From contig CBDAQW010000018.1 in NCBI GenBank assembly GCA_965199185.1, forward strand, positions 62,001 through 126,000: a DNA stretch of 64,000 bases, given 5' to 3'. Position numbers and translations under genes: made by a program. The notes under the pieces are model-generated. The model was given only the letters and a program-made list of their open reading frames with translations. It was not told the origin of the DNA and did not search any database. Positions 53,430-63,558 of this stretch are shown here, piece by piece. This DNA comes from Endozoicomonas sp965199185. GTDB taxonomy: Bacteria; Pseudomonadota; Gammaproteobacteria; Pseudomonadales; Endozoicomonadaceae. Every line of letters begins with the position of its first letter. The first letter of the stretch is position 1.

Positions 53430-56400
53430 GCAACCTTCTCCTGTTCTCCGGCAAAAAGAGCATCCAGAGTTTCAATCAATGCTTTGTCTGGCCGGTGGTC
53501 GTATATACCATGTCGTGCCGGATCATCTGCCCGAACTCCACGCAGAAACAGATAGATTACGCCACCAAAATGGTGTTCGTAGTCATAATCGGATAGCCGT
53601 TGTTTTAACAAACGATGCAAGGCCAGAGAGTAAATTTGATATTGCAGATCGTAACGGTGATCAATCATGACTTTTGCCATACGCTCACGGTTGTAATCTT
53701 CTACGGAATCCCCTAGCCAGTTGGATTTGTAGTCAAGTACATACCAGCGTCCCTGGTATTCAAAGGTTAAATCAATAAAGCCTTTTAGCATGCCCTGAAC
53801 CTGCATAAAGTCGAGATTGCCAGCCTGAGCGCTGAGTGGATCGTGCTCTGCAATGATTTTATTAAGCTGGTGGGCATTGAGCTGAGCGATAGGCAAGAAG
53901 AACTCCATTTCGACGCGGCGGGCGCATTCTGGCAGGTTAATCAGACGCATCGATTGGCCATCCAGTCTTGCATTCAGGCAATTTTTCATCATTGTTTCGA
54001 TAGCAGAGAGCCAGTGGTCTTCGAAGCCTTCTTTCTCCAAATACTGCCCGACAAATTCAGTGAACTCCCCACTGCGAGCCTGATTCATATCAATATCTTC
54101 AAACAGACTGTGCATAAAAGTACCGGCGTGAGCACCTTTAGGGAAATTGAATAGACTGAATTCATCGACCACCGTCGTTTTTTCTTCGCAGGCGACTTCC
54201 ATATCATGCCCCGGTGTTTCAAGGCTGGCGTCAGGAGCGTGTTTACCATGGCTGGATTTTGACAATGCTGAATAGCTGGTTACCCACCAATCTTTCTCAA
54301 TGTTTCCGGTAAATGTCCTTGCTGAGAGTTCCCGCTTCGGTGTTTCAGGGGGGTTATAGTTTGGTGAATGATCTGCTGGTGGTTCAGAGATACTAATCTG
54401 TTCAGAATGCTGTGCCAGTGCCTGTAATTTTTCAGGCAACTCTGAAGCCGCTATGTCACGACCGGCATTGAGTAAATAGCCAATGGCAGATTGATGAAGA
54501 TCGGTAATATCTGACGTTCCGTTACCCGACTTCAAGGGTGCCATGCCCAGATAACAGCGATGCACCGAACGGGTCAAAGCTACATAAAGCAGGCGCAGGT
54601 CTTCGGCAAGTCGTTCCTGCTCGGCTTTTTCCATGGTGGTTTCAGATGCCATCAGTTCCAGTATGGCCTGATCATTGTCCGGATCGTGGAAAAGTGGGTT
54701 TTCTGCCCGACGGTGGCCGCAGATAAACGGCAGAAAGACAATGTTATATTCAAGCCCCTTGGATTTGTGAATGGTCACTATTTTGACCAGGTTTTTTTCG
54801 CTCTCCAGATGCAGTTGCTGATCGTCGGCATTGGCATTGGGCGACGCTATCTGTTCACTCAGCCAGCGAATCAGGGCGTGAGGGCTTTCGAGAGACTGGC
54901 TGGCAGCGGATAATTGCTCACCAACATGCAGTAAATCCGTGACTCGTCTCTCACCAAAGTTCGTGGTCAGTAACTGCTCGGCGATACCTCGGCGACTCAT
55001 CATGGTCCGAATCATGGGCAATACGCCCCGTTGTTGCCAGATTTGCTGATAATCACTGAACTCTTCAACGGCGGATTCCCAGGCTTGCTCATCGGTATTC
55101 AGGGCGATCAGGCTGGCTGCGTCCATATTGAGCAACTCGGTTGCTAATGCGGCTTTTAACGCTCGCTCATCGGTGGGCATCAGGCAGGCATACAGAATAC
55201 GTTGTACATCAATAGCTTCCTGACTGGTGAATACCGAATCAGAGTTACTCAGATAAATGCTGGGAATACCCTGAAGAGAAAGGGCTTCACGAACTTTTTG
55301 TCCCTGATGCCTGGTTCTTACCAGTACGGCAAGATCTCCCGGCTGTACCGGTTCTGAGGCAGTTTCTTTGTTAATAACGAGCTGTTGTTGATCGGCTGCG
55401 GTCAATAATCGTTTGATTTCCAGTGCTGTAGCCTGGGTCATGCTGTCTATATAGGCGGTATTGCCAATGGTGTTACCTTCATTTTCCAGCAGCCAGAATG
55501 TCATAGCATTCACGACAACACCGTCATCCATTAGTTGCTTGCGATTGGCATAAGGTGAGGCATTAACCGGTTCAAAGGGGATATCATCGTTAAAAATAAA
55601 AGGTGATTCAGCCTGCTGAAATACAGTATTGACCGTTTCAATCATCGCGCTGGTGGAGCGCCAGTTGGTATCCAGTGTGTAATGAGCATTTACCTGTTGG
55701 CGAGCTTTCATGTATGTGAAAATATCCGCACCACGAAATGCATAGATCGCCTGTTTCGGATCGCCAATCATAAACAGGCCGGCATTGGAGTCACCAGAGT
55801 CAACGTAGATATGGTTGAAAATATTGTACTGTAATGGGTCGGTATCCTGAAATTCGTCAATCATGGCAATACGAAACTGTTGTCGAATAGCTTCAGACAG
55901 ATAAGCGTTACTATCAGAATTTAATGCTTTTGCCAGATTACTGAGTAGGTCATCAAACGACAGTTGGTGTTTACTGGCCTTGAGAGCATCCAGCTGAGTT
56001 TTTACCTGTGACAGGGCTTCTTTGAGGATGATGGCTTTAAGGATTTTATTCAGATCACCACTGTTTTGTAGCAATCCGTCAATACGGTCGAAAATCGGGT
56101 GCTCGGGCATCGAACCGGTTTTTTTAAGGGATTTTTGCAGAATCTCTGTGCCATAGATTTCCCAGCCATCACCGCCAAGGTCAGGTATTAAAACATCGGA
56201 GCGAACAAAGCTATTCATTGATCCCAGTTTTTTATAGGGCTTACGGTTGGCGGCAAGACCACAGTTACTGAGAAGATCATTGATATTGTCAATGTCATCG
56301 AGCCACTGCTGTTTTAAATCCAGCCAGGGCTGCAGGCATTCATCATAATAACTATCGATAGACTCCGGCAGTTGTGCATCATCAATAGTGAGCCCATGCA

Positions 56401-57031
56401 AACCCAGCCAACCACGGATGGCACGCAGAAGATCATTCGGTGTTTTCCATATTTTCCGGACCATGGCAGCCAGCGATTTATCCAGAGGGTAGAGGCGCTT
56501 ACGCCAGAAATCGGCGACACTGGTCTGTAATAGTTGTTCAATATCCGACACCAGCTCACTGGAAAACAGCGTGCCACTCTCGAACGCATGCTGTTTGAGC
56601 ATTCGTTGACAGAAACTGTGAATGGTAAAGATCGCCGCTTCATCCATTTGTCGCTCTGCAGCCAGCAATAATTGAATGCGATAGTCGTGTTGATCCAGCT
56701 CATCCATCAGGCGCTGAATGAATGGGTCACTGGAATGACCGTCAATAAACGCCAGCCGAGCTTCATGGATGCGGGCACGAATACGATCCCGAAGTTCACC
56801 GGTTGCCGCTTCGGTAAAGGTGACCACCAGAATTTGATCAACGTTCAGCGGCTCTGAATGTTTTGAGTCCTGATCACCATGCCCAAGTACAATTCTGAGG
56901 TACAAGCTGGCAATGGTGTAGGTTTTTCCGGTTCCGGCACTGGCTTCAATAAGACGGGTGCCGTGTAGAGGAAAGCTAAAAGGGTTTAGAGTTTGTGCTG
57001 CCTGTTGGTTATGATCGGTAGGCTGGTTCAT
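53423..57031 (-). CDS. recB: exodeoxyribonuclease V subunit beta
   Basis: The 1202-residue 3'-5' helicase and nuclease of RecBCD starts with LIEASAGTGKTYTIASLYLR (Walker A near residues 33-40). It has DEFQDTDPLQYNIF near 390, GDPKQAIYAFRGADI near 425, VKIVTIHKSKGLEYNIVFLP near 745 and the helicase motif LLYVALTRSVHRCYLG near 805. The C-terminal nuclease domain has GFIDLTFEYQGRWYVLDYKSNW near 1085, with the metal-binding Asp and Lys intact. Overlaps with recC (4 bp) and recD (7 bp) mark a single operon. Confidence 0.97.
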   Translation of the reverse strand: MNQPTDHNQQAAQTLNPFSFPLHGTRLIEASAGTGKTYTIASLYLRIVLGHGDQDSKHSEPLNVDQILVVTFTEAATGELRDRIRARIHEARLAFIDGHSSDPFIQRLMDELDQHDYRIQLLLAAERQMDEAAIFTIHSFCQRMLKQHAFESGTLFSSELVSDIEQLLQTSVADFWRKRLYPLDKSLAAMVRKIWKTPNDLLRAIRGWLGLHGLTIDDAQLPESIDSYYDECLQPWLDLKQQWLDDIDNINDLLSNCGLAANRKPYKKLGSMNSFVRSDVLIPDLGGDGWEIYGTEILQKSLKKTGSMPEHPIFDRIDGLLQNSGDLNKILKAIILKEALSQVKTQLDALKASKHQLSFDDLLSNLAKALNSDSNAYLSEAIRQQFRIAMIDEFQDTDPLQYNIFNHIYVDSGDSNAGLFMIGDPKQAIYAFRGADIFTYMKARQQVNAHYTLDTNWRSTSAMIETVNTVFQQAESPFIFNDDIPFEPVNASPYANRKQLMDDGVVVNAMTFWLLENEGNTIGNTAYIDSMTQATALEIKRLLTAADQQQLVINKETASEPVQPGDLAVLVRTRHQGQKVREALSLQGIPSIYLSNSDSVFTSQEAIDVQRILYACLMPTDERALKAALATELLNMDAASLIALNTDEQAWESAVEEFSDYQQIWQQRGVLPMIRTMMSRRGIAEQLLTTNFGERRVTDLLHVGEQLSAASQSLESPHALIRWLSEQIASPNANADDQQLHLESEKNLVKIVTIHKSKGLEYNIVFLPFICGHRRAENPLFHDPDNDQAILELMASETTMEKAEQERLAEDLRLLYVALTRSVHRCYLGMAPLKSGNGTSDITDLHQSAIGYLLNAGRDIAASELPEKLQALAQHSEQISISEPPADHSPNYNPPETPKRELSARTFTGNIEKDWWVTSYSALSKSSHGKHAPDASLETPGHDMEVACEEKTTVVDEFSLFNFPKGAHAGTFMHSLFEDIDMNQARSGEFTEFVGQYLEKEGFEDHWLSAIETMMKNCLNARLDGQSMRLINLPECARRVEMEFFLPIAQLNAHQLNKIIAEHDPLSAQAGNLDFMQVQGMLKGFIDLTFEYQGRWYVLDYKSNWLGDSVEDYNRERMAKVMIDHRYDLQYQIYSLALHRLLKQRLSDYDYEHHFGGVIYLFLRGVRADDPARHGIYDHRPDKALIETLDALFAGEQEKVAC

Positions 57032-60000
57032 GACTTCACTTTCTCCATCGCAGACAGAGCCGGTAATAAAATGTCTTTTGTGATAGTTGTAAACTCAGTC
57101 ATCACGGCTTCCAGCTCTGGATAGATTCGGGCGATATAGGCATCGGACTTTTCTGCTCTCGGGCGATTCTGGTAACCGCCGTTGAAGCTGCGAAGTGCTT
57201 CGGCCATGGCTTTGGCGGGTTCTGATTCTGGACCTTTATTTAGCCAGCTATAAGCCGTTTGCGGGAACCAGGGTAGGGGCATTTGCTGACCCTGTTGAAA
57301 ATAATACAATAATCTCTTTAGACAGCTCTCAGCGACATTGGCCGGAACCGGGCTGAATTTTAAATTTTCTTTCAGGCCAAATAACCAACTATCCTGTTGC
57401 TGACCAGAAGCACAGCAGCACAGATGCTCAATCCAGCTATTGATAATATCTTTCCCTTTAATGCTGGCTGGTCGGTAGCGGACTATGCCGGTGCTGTAAC
57501 GGTTTTTTACCCAGCCTGTCAAAGTGGTCTGATCTATAACAAGATTCACTTCCAGATCGTCACGAGGTTCAAGAAGCAGAGGCTGAACTCTTGACGTCAG
57601 ATTTTCCAGACTGGTTAGCTGCTCTTCCAGCCAGAGGTCACCAAATGCAGCGTGTGGCAAACGACCACGGCCTTTTAATCGGGCTTTGATGTTATCTTCA
57701 CTTTCTTCGGCGATCATACTTTCCAGCAATTCGCTTTGTATCAGATAGTTATCCAGCCCTTCCAGGTCAAAGGGTTCGGTCTCAGCGATAGCCTGATCCT
57801 GTGTATCGAAAAAGACCTTTAAGGTCCGATTGCAGAAAAAACGGCAGGGATTGGTATAAAAACGGAGTAGTTCTGTCAGCTCCACTTCACCGGGTTTACT
57901 GTCTGATGCTTCCGGTTCAGGCATGCTGCTTTTTTGATAGAACGGTTTCCTGTCGTCTCCCTGACGAGCCGCTGCAGGTAGCCATTCATGCGCATAACTG
58001 AACAGATGGCTGCCTTTAGCAAACTGATCCGGGCTAAATGCCTGCAGACGGTGCTCGGTGATCAGTTGCTCTGGCTCAATATGGTAGCCTTGCTGGCAAT
58101 AGTCCATCAGCTCTGATACCAGAACGGAGGGAATACGCTCACTATTGTCCTGTATTTGATGACCTACATAGCTGATATAGAGTCGTTTCTGGGCCGAAAG
58201 CATCGCTTCCAGAAACAGGTAGCGGTCATCTACCCGCCGGGAGCGATCCCCCCGGCGGGAGTGTCTGGCAATCAGGTCGAATCCTGCTGGCGCAATACTT
58301 CTTGGATAAGCGCCATCGTTCATTCCTAATAAACAAACCACTTTGAAGGGAATGGAGCGCATGGGCATCAGCGTGCAGAAGTTGACCTGACCTGCGAGAA
58401 ACTTCTGGCTGCTTCGTTCGGCGTTAAGGCGTTCACTTAAATAACTGAACAGGATGGCGCGCGAGAGTGGTTGTTGGTGATCGGCATCCTGTAATTGCTC
58501 ATGGAGATGCTCAAGAGCGTCTCGAACCACCTTCAGGGCATATTCATCGTCTTCATCAGGTGTGAAAAAGCGTTCTGTGAGCTGGTTAATCAAGATTGTC
58601 CAGTCTTCGATGGTTCGTTCTTGATCGAGCGCTTTTGCCAGTAACCCGGCCTGTTCAACAAAACAGGCCAGCTGACCCGCAAGTTCAGCATTCATGCCCT
58701 GAACCTGATCATAGGGAAGAATGCCTTCATGCAGTCCCAGAGCTTCAGGCATGGCGTAGCCCAGTAACATGCGACGCAGACCAAATAACCAGGTATTGCC
58801 TTCTAATTCAGGTACACCAAACTGACTCTGATGGCCAGCATCTAACCCCCAGCGTATACCAGAGTCATCCACCCAGCGTCGTAAAGTATTCAGGCTATCG
58901 CCGTTGATAGAGAAGGTTTTCTGGATGGCGGGGACTTCCAGAAGCTCCAGAAGTTCAGGCGCGGTGCAGCGGGTTTTATCCAGTTCAAGAAGATGCAGTA
59001 ATGCCGGAAGAATCGGGTGCTCAGAGCGGGCGCTGCGATCGGATATCGAAAAGGGAATGCGACGATGGTCGTTAATACTGCCAAACACTGCCTGTATCCA
59101 CGGACTATAACTATCGATATCGGGCAGCATGACGACAATGTCTTTGGGTTTGAGGTCTGGATGTTGCTCAAACATATCCAGCAGCCGATCATGCAAGACT
59201 TCCACCTCTCTTAAAGGGCTGTGGCAGTTGTGAATCTGTAATGAGTCATCAGGATGGATAGCGACAGGGTTCTGGCTGTGGTCTTCCAGCTTGAGGATAT
59301 CCTGTTGCAATTGTCCGAGTAGTTTCTGATCGTGATCTTCTACAAATACATCGACTTCAAAAGTATCCAGATTGTGCAGCTGGTGCAGGTAATCCCTGCC
59401 AAGCTTACCCATGGAGCCGAGTAATGGATTGCCAATGGCGTCGAGGGTATCCAGCGATAAACCCTGCTTATCAAACCAGTTTTTGTGCTGGCCGTGGGAG
59501 CGGATCGCTTCCGTTAACTGATGCTCGGCAAATTGTCTGGTTGCCAGTTTGCGCAGGTATTTTGGATCACGTTCATCGCCCCAATAATGCTGGCAGGGGT
59601 TCATAATCATCATGTGAACTTCGGTCTGGCTGGCAATGGCTTGCAGTGATTCGACAAAATGTGGTGGTAAGGCGGAAATACCAAAGACAAATAATCGCTC
59701 AGGTAAATGCTGCTGATGAGGGTTGTCCGCCAGCTCCTGCAAAAACCGGTGATGCATATTGGCTCGATGCCAAGGTGATTGATTCAGGTCAGCGGTTCTG
59801 GCAACCAGTGCGCGCCAGAGTTCCGGCTGCCAGGGTTGCTGTTCTGTCACACCAGCGTTGTCAAGTTGTTGCTCCCAGTCATTAATCCAGTCCGGGCGAT
59901 AGACCAGATACTGGTCAAAAATATCAGCGATTTTGCCGGATAGCTGGAAGCGGCGCATGCCTTCATTGTCATCTTCAAGGTACTGGCGCAGAGGCTCAAA

Positions 60001-60321
60001 ACTGCTTCTGTGGGTCAGTTCGGGAAGCAATGCCATGATCTTCCAGGTCATAGCTTCTTTGTTAAACGCCGAACGGACGGGAATGTCAGGCAGTATCCGG
60101 GTGTACATTTCCCAGAGAAAACTGGCGGGCAACGGGAAATTAATACCGGCTGCAATGCCCAGCCCTTCAGCCAGCTGTAATCTCAGCCACTGAGCCATGC
60201 CGGGGCTTTGCACCAGAATCTGTTCATCGGTCAGAGGGTTAGCAGGCGGGGTTCTGCGGATCAGCTCAATCAGTAGATCTTTAAGTACATCAAGGCGGTT
60301 GGAGTGATAAATAGTCAGCAC
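57028..60321 (-). CDS. recC: exodeoxyribonuclease V subunit gamma
   Basis: The 1097-residue Chi-recognising scaffold of RecBCD is shaped like an inactive helicase. It opens LTIYHSNRLDVLKDLLIELI and has the family segments ILVQSPGMAQWLRLQLAEGLGIAAGINFPLPASFLWEMY near 35-70 and VVCLLGMNDGAYPR near 665. The start is GTG 60321, since no ATG gives the family N terminus; there is no clear ribosome-binding site, and a strong hairpin stands 14 bp upstream. It is first in the recC-recB-recD operon, an order also seen in Pseudomonas. Confidence 0.96.
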   Translation of the reverse strand: MLTIYHSNRLDVLKDLLIELIRRTPPANPLTDEQILVQSPGMAQWLRLQLAEGLGIAAGINFPLPASFLWEMYTRILPDIPVRSAFNKEAMTWKIMALLPELTHRSSFEPLRQYLEDDNEGMRRFQLSGKIADIFDQYLVYRPDWINDWEQQLDNAGVTEQQPWQPELWRALVARTADLNQSPWHRANMHHRFLQELADNPHQQHLPERLFVFGISALPPHFVESLQAIASQTEVHMMIMNPCQHYWGDERDPKYLRKLATRQFAEHQLTEAIRSHGQHKNWFDKQGLSLDTLDAIGNPLLGSMGKLGRDYLHQLHNLDTFEVDVFVEDHDQKLLGQLQQDILKLEDHSQNPVAIHPDDSLQIHNCHSPLREVEVLHDRLLDMFEQHPDLKPKDIVVMLPDIDSYSPWIQAVFGSINDHRRIPFSISDRSARSEHPILPALLHLLELDKTRCTAPELLELLEVPAIQKTFSINGDSLNTLRRWVDDSGIRWGLDAGHQSQFGVPELEGNTWLFGLRRMLLGYAMPEALGLHEGILPYDQVQGMNAELAGQLACFVEQAGLLAKALDQERTIEDWTILINQLTERFFTPDEDDEYALKVVRDALEHLHEQLQDADHQQPLSRAILFSYLSERLNAERSSQKFLAGQVNFCTLMPMRSIPFKVVCLLGMNDGAYPRSIAPAGFDLIARHSRRGDRSRRVDDRYLFLEAMLSAQKRLYISYVGHQIQDNSERIPSVLVSELMDYCQQGYHIEPEQLITEHRLQAFSPDQFAKGSHLFSYAHEWLPAAARQGDDRKPFYQKSSMPEPEASDSKPGEVELTELLRFYTNPCRFFCNRTLKVFFDTQDQAIAETEPFDLEGLDNYLIQSELLESMIAEESEDNIKARLKGRGRLPHAAFGDLWLEEQLTSLENLTSRVQPLLLEPRDDLEVNLVIDQTTLTGWVKNRYSTGIVRYRPASIKGKDIINSWIEHLCCCASGQQQDSWLFGLKENLKFSPVPANVAESCLKRLLYYFQQGQQMPLPWFPQTAYSWLNKGPESEPAKAMAEALRSFNGGYQNRPRAEKSDAYIARIYPELEAVMTEFTTITKDILLPALSAMEKVKS

Positions 60322-60334
60322 GGGGTCAATTGTT

Positions 60335-60360
60335 CAGTAGCCTGTTGATACAGGCTACTG
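60335..60360. repeat. hairpin immediately upstream of recC
   Basis: CAGTAGCCTG (60335-60344) pairs perfectly with CAGGCTACTG (60351-60360) around TTGATA; outer bases GTCAA / TTGAC extend it. There is no T tract on the recC side. It may end the small gene upstream or limit recC translation. Confidence 0.6.
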
Positions 60361-60404
60361 TTGACCGTCAGAGGTTGTCTGTCAACCGGGGAGCGGGATA
60401 ATAC

Positions 60405-60689
60405 TCAGATCGTGTTTTTGCCAATGGTATTGCGAACCAGCTTTTTCTTTTTGTCGCTTAGCTGGTCAGTGCTGGTATTTCTACCGGAATACTGAGCAAT
60501 AATTTCTTTCTCAGCTTTTTTTAACTGACTCTGGGAGGGTTTTACTTTTTTCAGATATCGTTGACCAGTGCCGTCTTTAAGGTGAATCTTGTTGCGTAAT
60601 AGCGACATTTTTTCCAGCGCATTCTGAGCTTCTTTAATGTTTTTTTCGCTTTCGTCCAAGTATCTGGCGGTTTTCTGTTCAATATCCAT
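60405..60689 (-). CDS. orphan small basic coiled-coil protein
   Basis: The 94-residue protein from ATG 60689 (MDIEQKTARYLDES) is rich in Lys, Glu and Gln. A probable amphipathic helix covers residues 1-40 (EKNIKEAQNALEKMSLLRNK), and a Lys-rich second half follows (SQSQLKKAEKEIIAQY). An upstream ATG at 60716 would add nine residues but has no ribosome-binding site. No family is recognised. It has no hydrophobic segment and is probably cytoplasmic. It lies in the same direction as recC but is separated from it by a hairpin. Confidence 0.5.
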   Translation of the reverse strand: MDIEQKTARYLDESEKNIKEAQNALEKMSLLRNKIHLKDGTGQRYLKKVKPSQSQLKKAEKEIIAQYSGRNTSTDQLSDKKKKLVRNTIGKNTI

Positions 60690-60862
60690 CGCTCTGTCTT
60701 CTTTGCAATAGTTCATTATTCAGACTAGGCAATAGAACCATGTCGGGCAATATCATAAATCTTTCAGTTAATGCGTTATTCTCTGTTGTGTCGTATTTCC
60801 GCCTGTAGTTGTTTGAGTTAGAATTTCCGTGCTTTCCATTTCCAGGGATTTTTCACGTCGTT

Positions 60863-63556
60863 ATGCCTTTTGCATTGAATATTACTGGTGTGCGTTTTTT
60901 GGTTTCTTCCCTGCGAATTTTCAATTCCTCGTTTTTTTTGCAGACCGTTTTCGCGCCCTTCTTCGCGATCTTTTTATTGGCTTTGTTGCTGGTAGCCATT
61001 CCGGGACATGCTCAACAGCCATTAAAAGTTGGCTACTTTCAAGACAATGTACCCTGGATGTTTACTAACGATACGGGTGAAGCCGATGGTCTGGCGCTGG
61101 ATATCTGGCGACTCTGGTCCCGGAAGATGAATATCCCGGTGGTGTTTGTACCTGTTGCCAGGGATAAAGCAGTAGAGCGGCTTGAGCAATCAAGAGTGGA
61201 TCTGATTGCGCTGCTGCAGACCAATGAGTATCGAAATCGTCTGCCACTTTATCGGGCAAAAATATCTGAGACAAAGCCAATCCTTCTGATTGATAAATCT
61301 CTGGGCATTACTGACTTTGACGAAGCCATGCGCACCCTGAAGATTGGTTGTCTGGTGGGCAGTAGTCTGCGAACCGAAGTGCGTGAAAAATACCCGGATG
61401 CGCGCCTGATCTCCTATCACTCATCGTCTGAACTGATCTCAGCAGCGTCCGATCAGGAAGTGGATGCGGTACTCGGTGGGCCTGTGACTCTGCGTTATTA
61501 CTTTAATAACCGGGGCATTAGTAATGATTATCTGTTGCTGGAAGCGCCGTTAAAGCCGGTCAACATGGAGGCAGGGTTGCCAAGGAATCGCACCGATCTG
61601 ACAGAAATTGTCGAACGAGGTATGAACAGTATTCCGGAAGCAGAATTCAATCAGGTGTTGCAGAAGTGGCTTAGATTCGACCCCACTAATCAGCAAAGTC
61701 TGGTTGTGGCCGTGGATGCCAATTATGCACCATTGTCGTTTATTAACGCGCTTGGCAAGCCTGCAGGCCTTTTTGTGGATATCTGGAAGCGCTGGTCAGA
61801 GAAAACCGGGAAGCCGGTTCGCTTTCGCATCAGTGATATGGATGAAACTCTGTCGGCTCTGCAAAAGGGCAAGGCTGATGTTTTGGCGGCGGTTTCACCC
61901 TCTTCGGGGCGAAATGACTGGATGACAATGTCAAATCCATATTACGGCCTCAATACCCGTATTTATTATCTTTCGTCCAATAAAAAAATGACTGGAAAGT
62001 CGGATTTGCAGGGTCGGGTACTGGGGGTCATTACCGACTCAAGTCAGCATGAGTTCGCTGAACGCTGGTTGCAAGGTAATAAAATCCTTAGCAGAAGCAA
62101 TATCCCCGAACTGATTACCAGCCTTTATGATGGTGAGATTGACGCTTTTATGGGTGAGCCGGTCGTTGTGGAATCGGCTCTGAATCGTCTTGGACTGGTC
62201 GGGGAAGTAGAGTTTAGCAACCACTTTAACCTTAATGAATCTATCGGTGCCGCAATTCTTAATAGTCGAACTGAAGAGTTGATGCCTGAGATCAATAATG
62301 GTCTCCGGGCCATTACGCCCGCTGAATATCGGGAGATAGAAAGGCGCTGGATATCCAGTGCGGCCTACCGTTTTTTCCGTAAAGGGGGTAGTGCGGTTGA
62401 ATTGACAGAAAGCGAACGCCGATGGATTGGCGAGAACCCCGTTATTCGGGTTCTTGTTGACCAGAATAAACCGCCATTTTCGTTTGCCGGGGAGTCCGGA
62501 GAACTGGAAGGGGTTGGTATCGACTACCTGCACCTGCTGCAAGAACGTCTTGGGATTACCTTTGACATTGTGTCTAATGACTCCTGGACCAATGGCTTAA
62601 GCCAAGCATACCGGCACGAAGTGGATCTTGTGGCCATGCTGCAAAAAACCGAAGAGCGCGAGCGGTATCTGAACTTTACCAAAACACTGGTGAAAGTCCC
62701 GTCGGTTATTCTGGCGCGCAGTTCGGATAAATCCATCCGTTCCGTCAGTAGCCTGAGAGGGAAAGATGTCGGCTTTATTCCTGGTTATGCGACCTATGAC
62801 GTATTCCGAAAGCGTTATCAGGGTATCCGCTTTATGGGCGTTCAGAGTATCAGTAGTGGTCTTAATCAGCTGGCCAGTGGTGCGCTGGATGCCATGATTA
62901 TCAATCTGGCTTCAGCCAGTTATGAGATTGAACGACTGAAGATTGCTAATTTGCAGGTGGTTGCCGAAGCGGGCTTTGATTATGAATTTGCCGTGGCTTC
63001 CCGTAATGACCAGCCACAATTGAGTGCCATTCTTGAAAAAGCGGTTGATACCATCACCGACGAAGACCGTGAAGAGCTGGAAAGTAACTGGCTATCAATT
63101 CGTGCAGGGGTCTGGCGGCCTGATAAAGAGCTGTTTATCGGCCTGGTATTGGTGCTGGTGACGTTGATTCTGATTATATACTGGAATCGTCGTCTAACCC
63201 TTGAAATTGCCGATCGGGAAAAAGCAGAAGCCGGGTTGCGTGTCCGTTCTGAAATGGACCGGCTGTTAAGTGATATTTCACGACAGTTTATGGATAAACC
63301 CATAGAAGAAGCCAATGAGTATTTTCTCAGCCAGCTTGGCAGTCATCTTAATGTAGAAGCTATCTGTATTATTTCCTGGTCTCCCAAACCGTCGATAGAC
63401 CAGTACTGGACGCAAACCGGTGACTGCGATCCTGAAGCCTATAAAACTCTGCTCCGGTATGATTTTGCCCAGGTTCTGGGGACTTCAAGGAAGGATCGGA
63501 TCTACCGTCTGGAGCGCAATGAAATAGAGCAACAAGGCGATCATGAAGGGGAATGA
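60863..63556 (+). CDS. membrane sensor with three periplasmic solute-binding domains (frameshifted before GAF end)
   Basis: The ~897-residue frame begins with a signal/anchor segment (about 30-50). Three SBP_bac_3-type domains follow: about 53-265 (PLKVGYFQDNVPWMF), 280-495 (LVVAVDANYAPLSF) and 527-745 (IRVLVDQNKPPFSF). Next come one transmembrane helix (757-775) and the start of a GAF domain (EMDRLLSDISRQFMDKP). The layout matches BvgS/EvgS-like sensors or diguanylate cyclases; the output domain lies beyond the window. The frame ends at TGA 63554-63556 in the middle of the GAF domain, while coding resumes in another frame. ATG 60863 is chosen over TTG 60809; its ribosome-binding site is weak. 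Confidence 0.82.
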   Translation: MPFALNITGVRFLVSSLRIFNSSFFLQTVFAPFFAIFLLALLLVAIPGHAQQPLKVGYFQDNVPWMFTNDTGEADGLALDIWRLWSRKMNIPVVFVPVARDKAVERLEQSRVDLIALLQTNEYRNRLPLYRAKISETKPILLIDKSLGITDFDEAMRTLKIGCLVGSSLRTEVREKYPDARLISYHSSSELISAASDQEVDAVLGGPVTLRYYFNNRGISNDYLLLEAPLKPVNMEAGLPRNRTDLTEIVERGMNSIPEAEFNQVLQKWLRFDPTNQQSLVVAVDANYAPLSFINALGKPAGLFVDIWKRWSEKTGKPVRFRISDMDETLSALQKGKADVLAAVSPSSGRNDWMTMSNPYYGLNTRIYYLSSNKKMTGKSDLQGRVLGVITDSSQHEFAERWLQGNKILSRSNIPELITSLYDGEIDAFMGEPVVVESALNRLGLVGEVEFSNHFNLNESIGAAILNSRTEELMPEINNGLRAITPAEYREIERRWISSAAYRFFRKGGSAVELTESERRWIGENPVIRVLVDQNKPPFSFAGESGELEGVGIDYLHLLQERLGITFDIVSNDSWTNGLSQAYRHEVDLVAMLQKTEERERYLNFTKTLVKVPSVILARSSDKSIRSVSSLRGKDVGFIPGYATYDVFRKRYQGIRFMGVQSISSGLNQLASGALDAMIINLASASYEIERLKIANLQVVAEAGFDYEFAVASRNDQPQLSAILEKAVDTITDEDREELESNWLSIRAGVWRPDKELFIGLVLVLVTLILIIYWNRRLTLEIADREKAEAGLRVRSEMDRLLSDISRQFMDKPIEEANEYFLSQLGSHLNVEAICIISWSPKPSIDQYWTQTGDCDPEAYKTLLRYDFAQVLGTSRKDRIYRLERNEIEQQGDHEGE

Positions 63557-63558
63557 TT

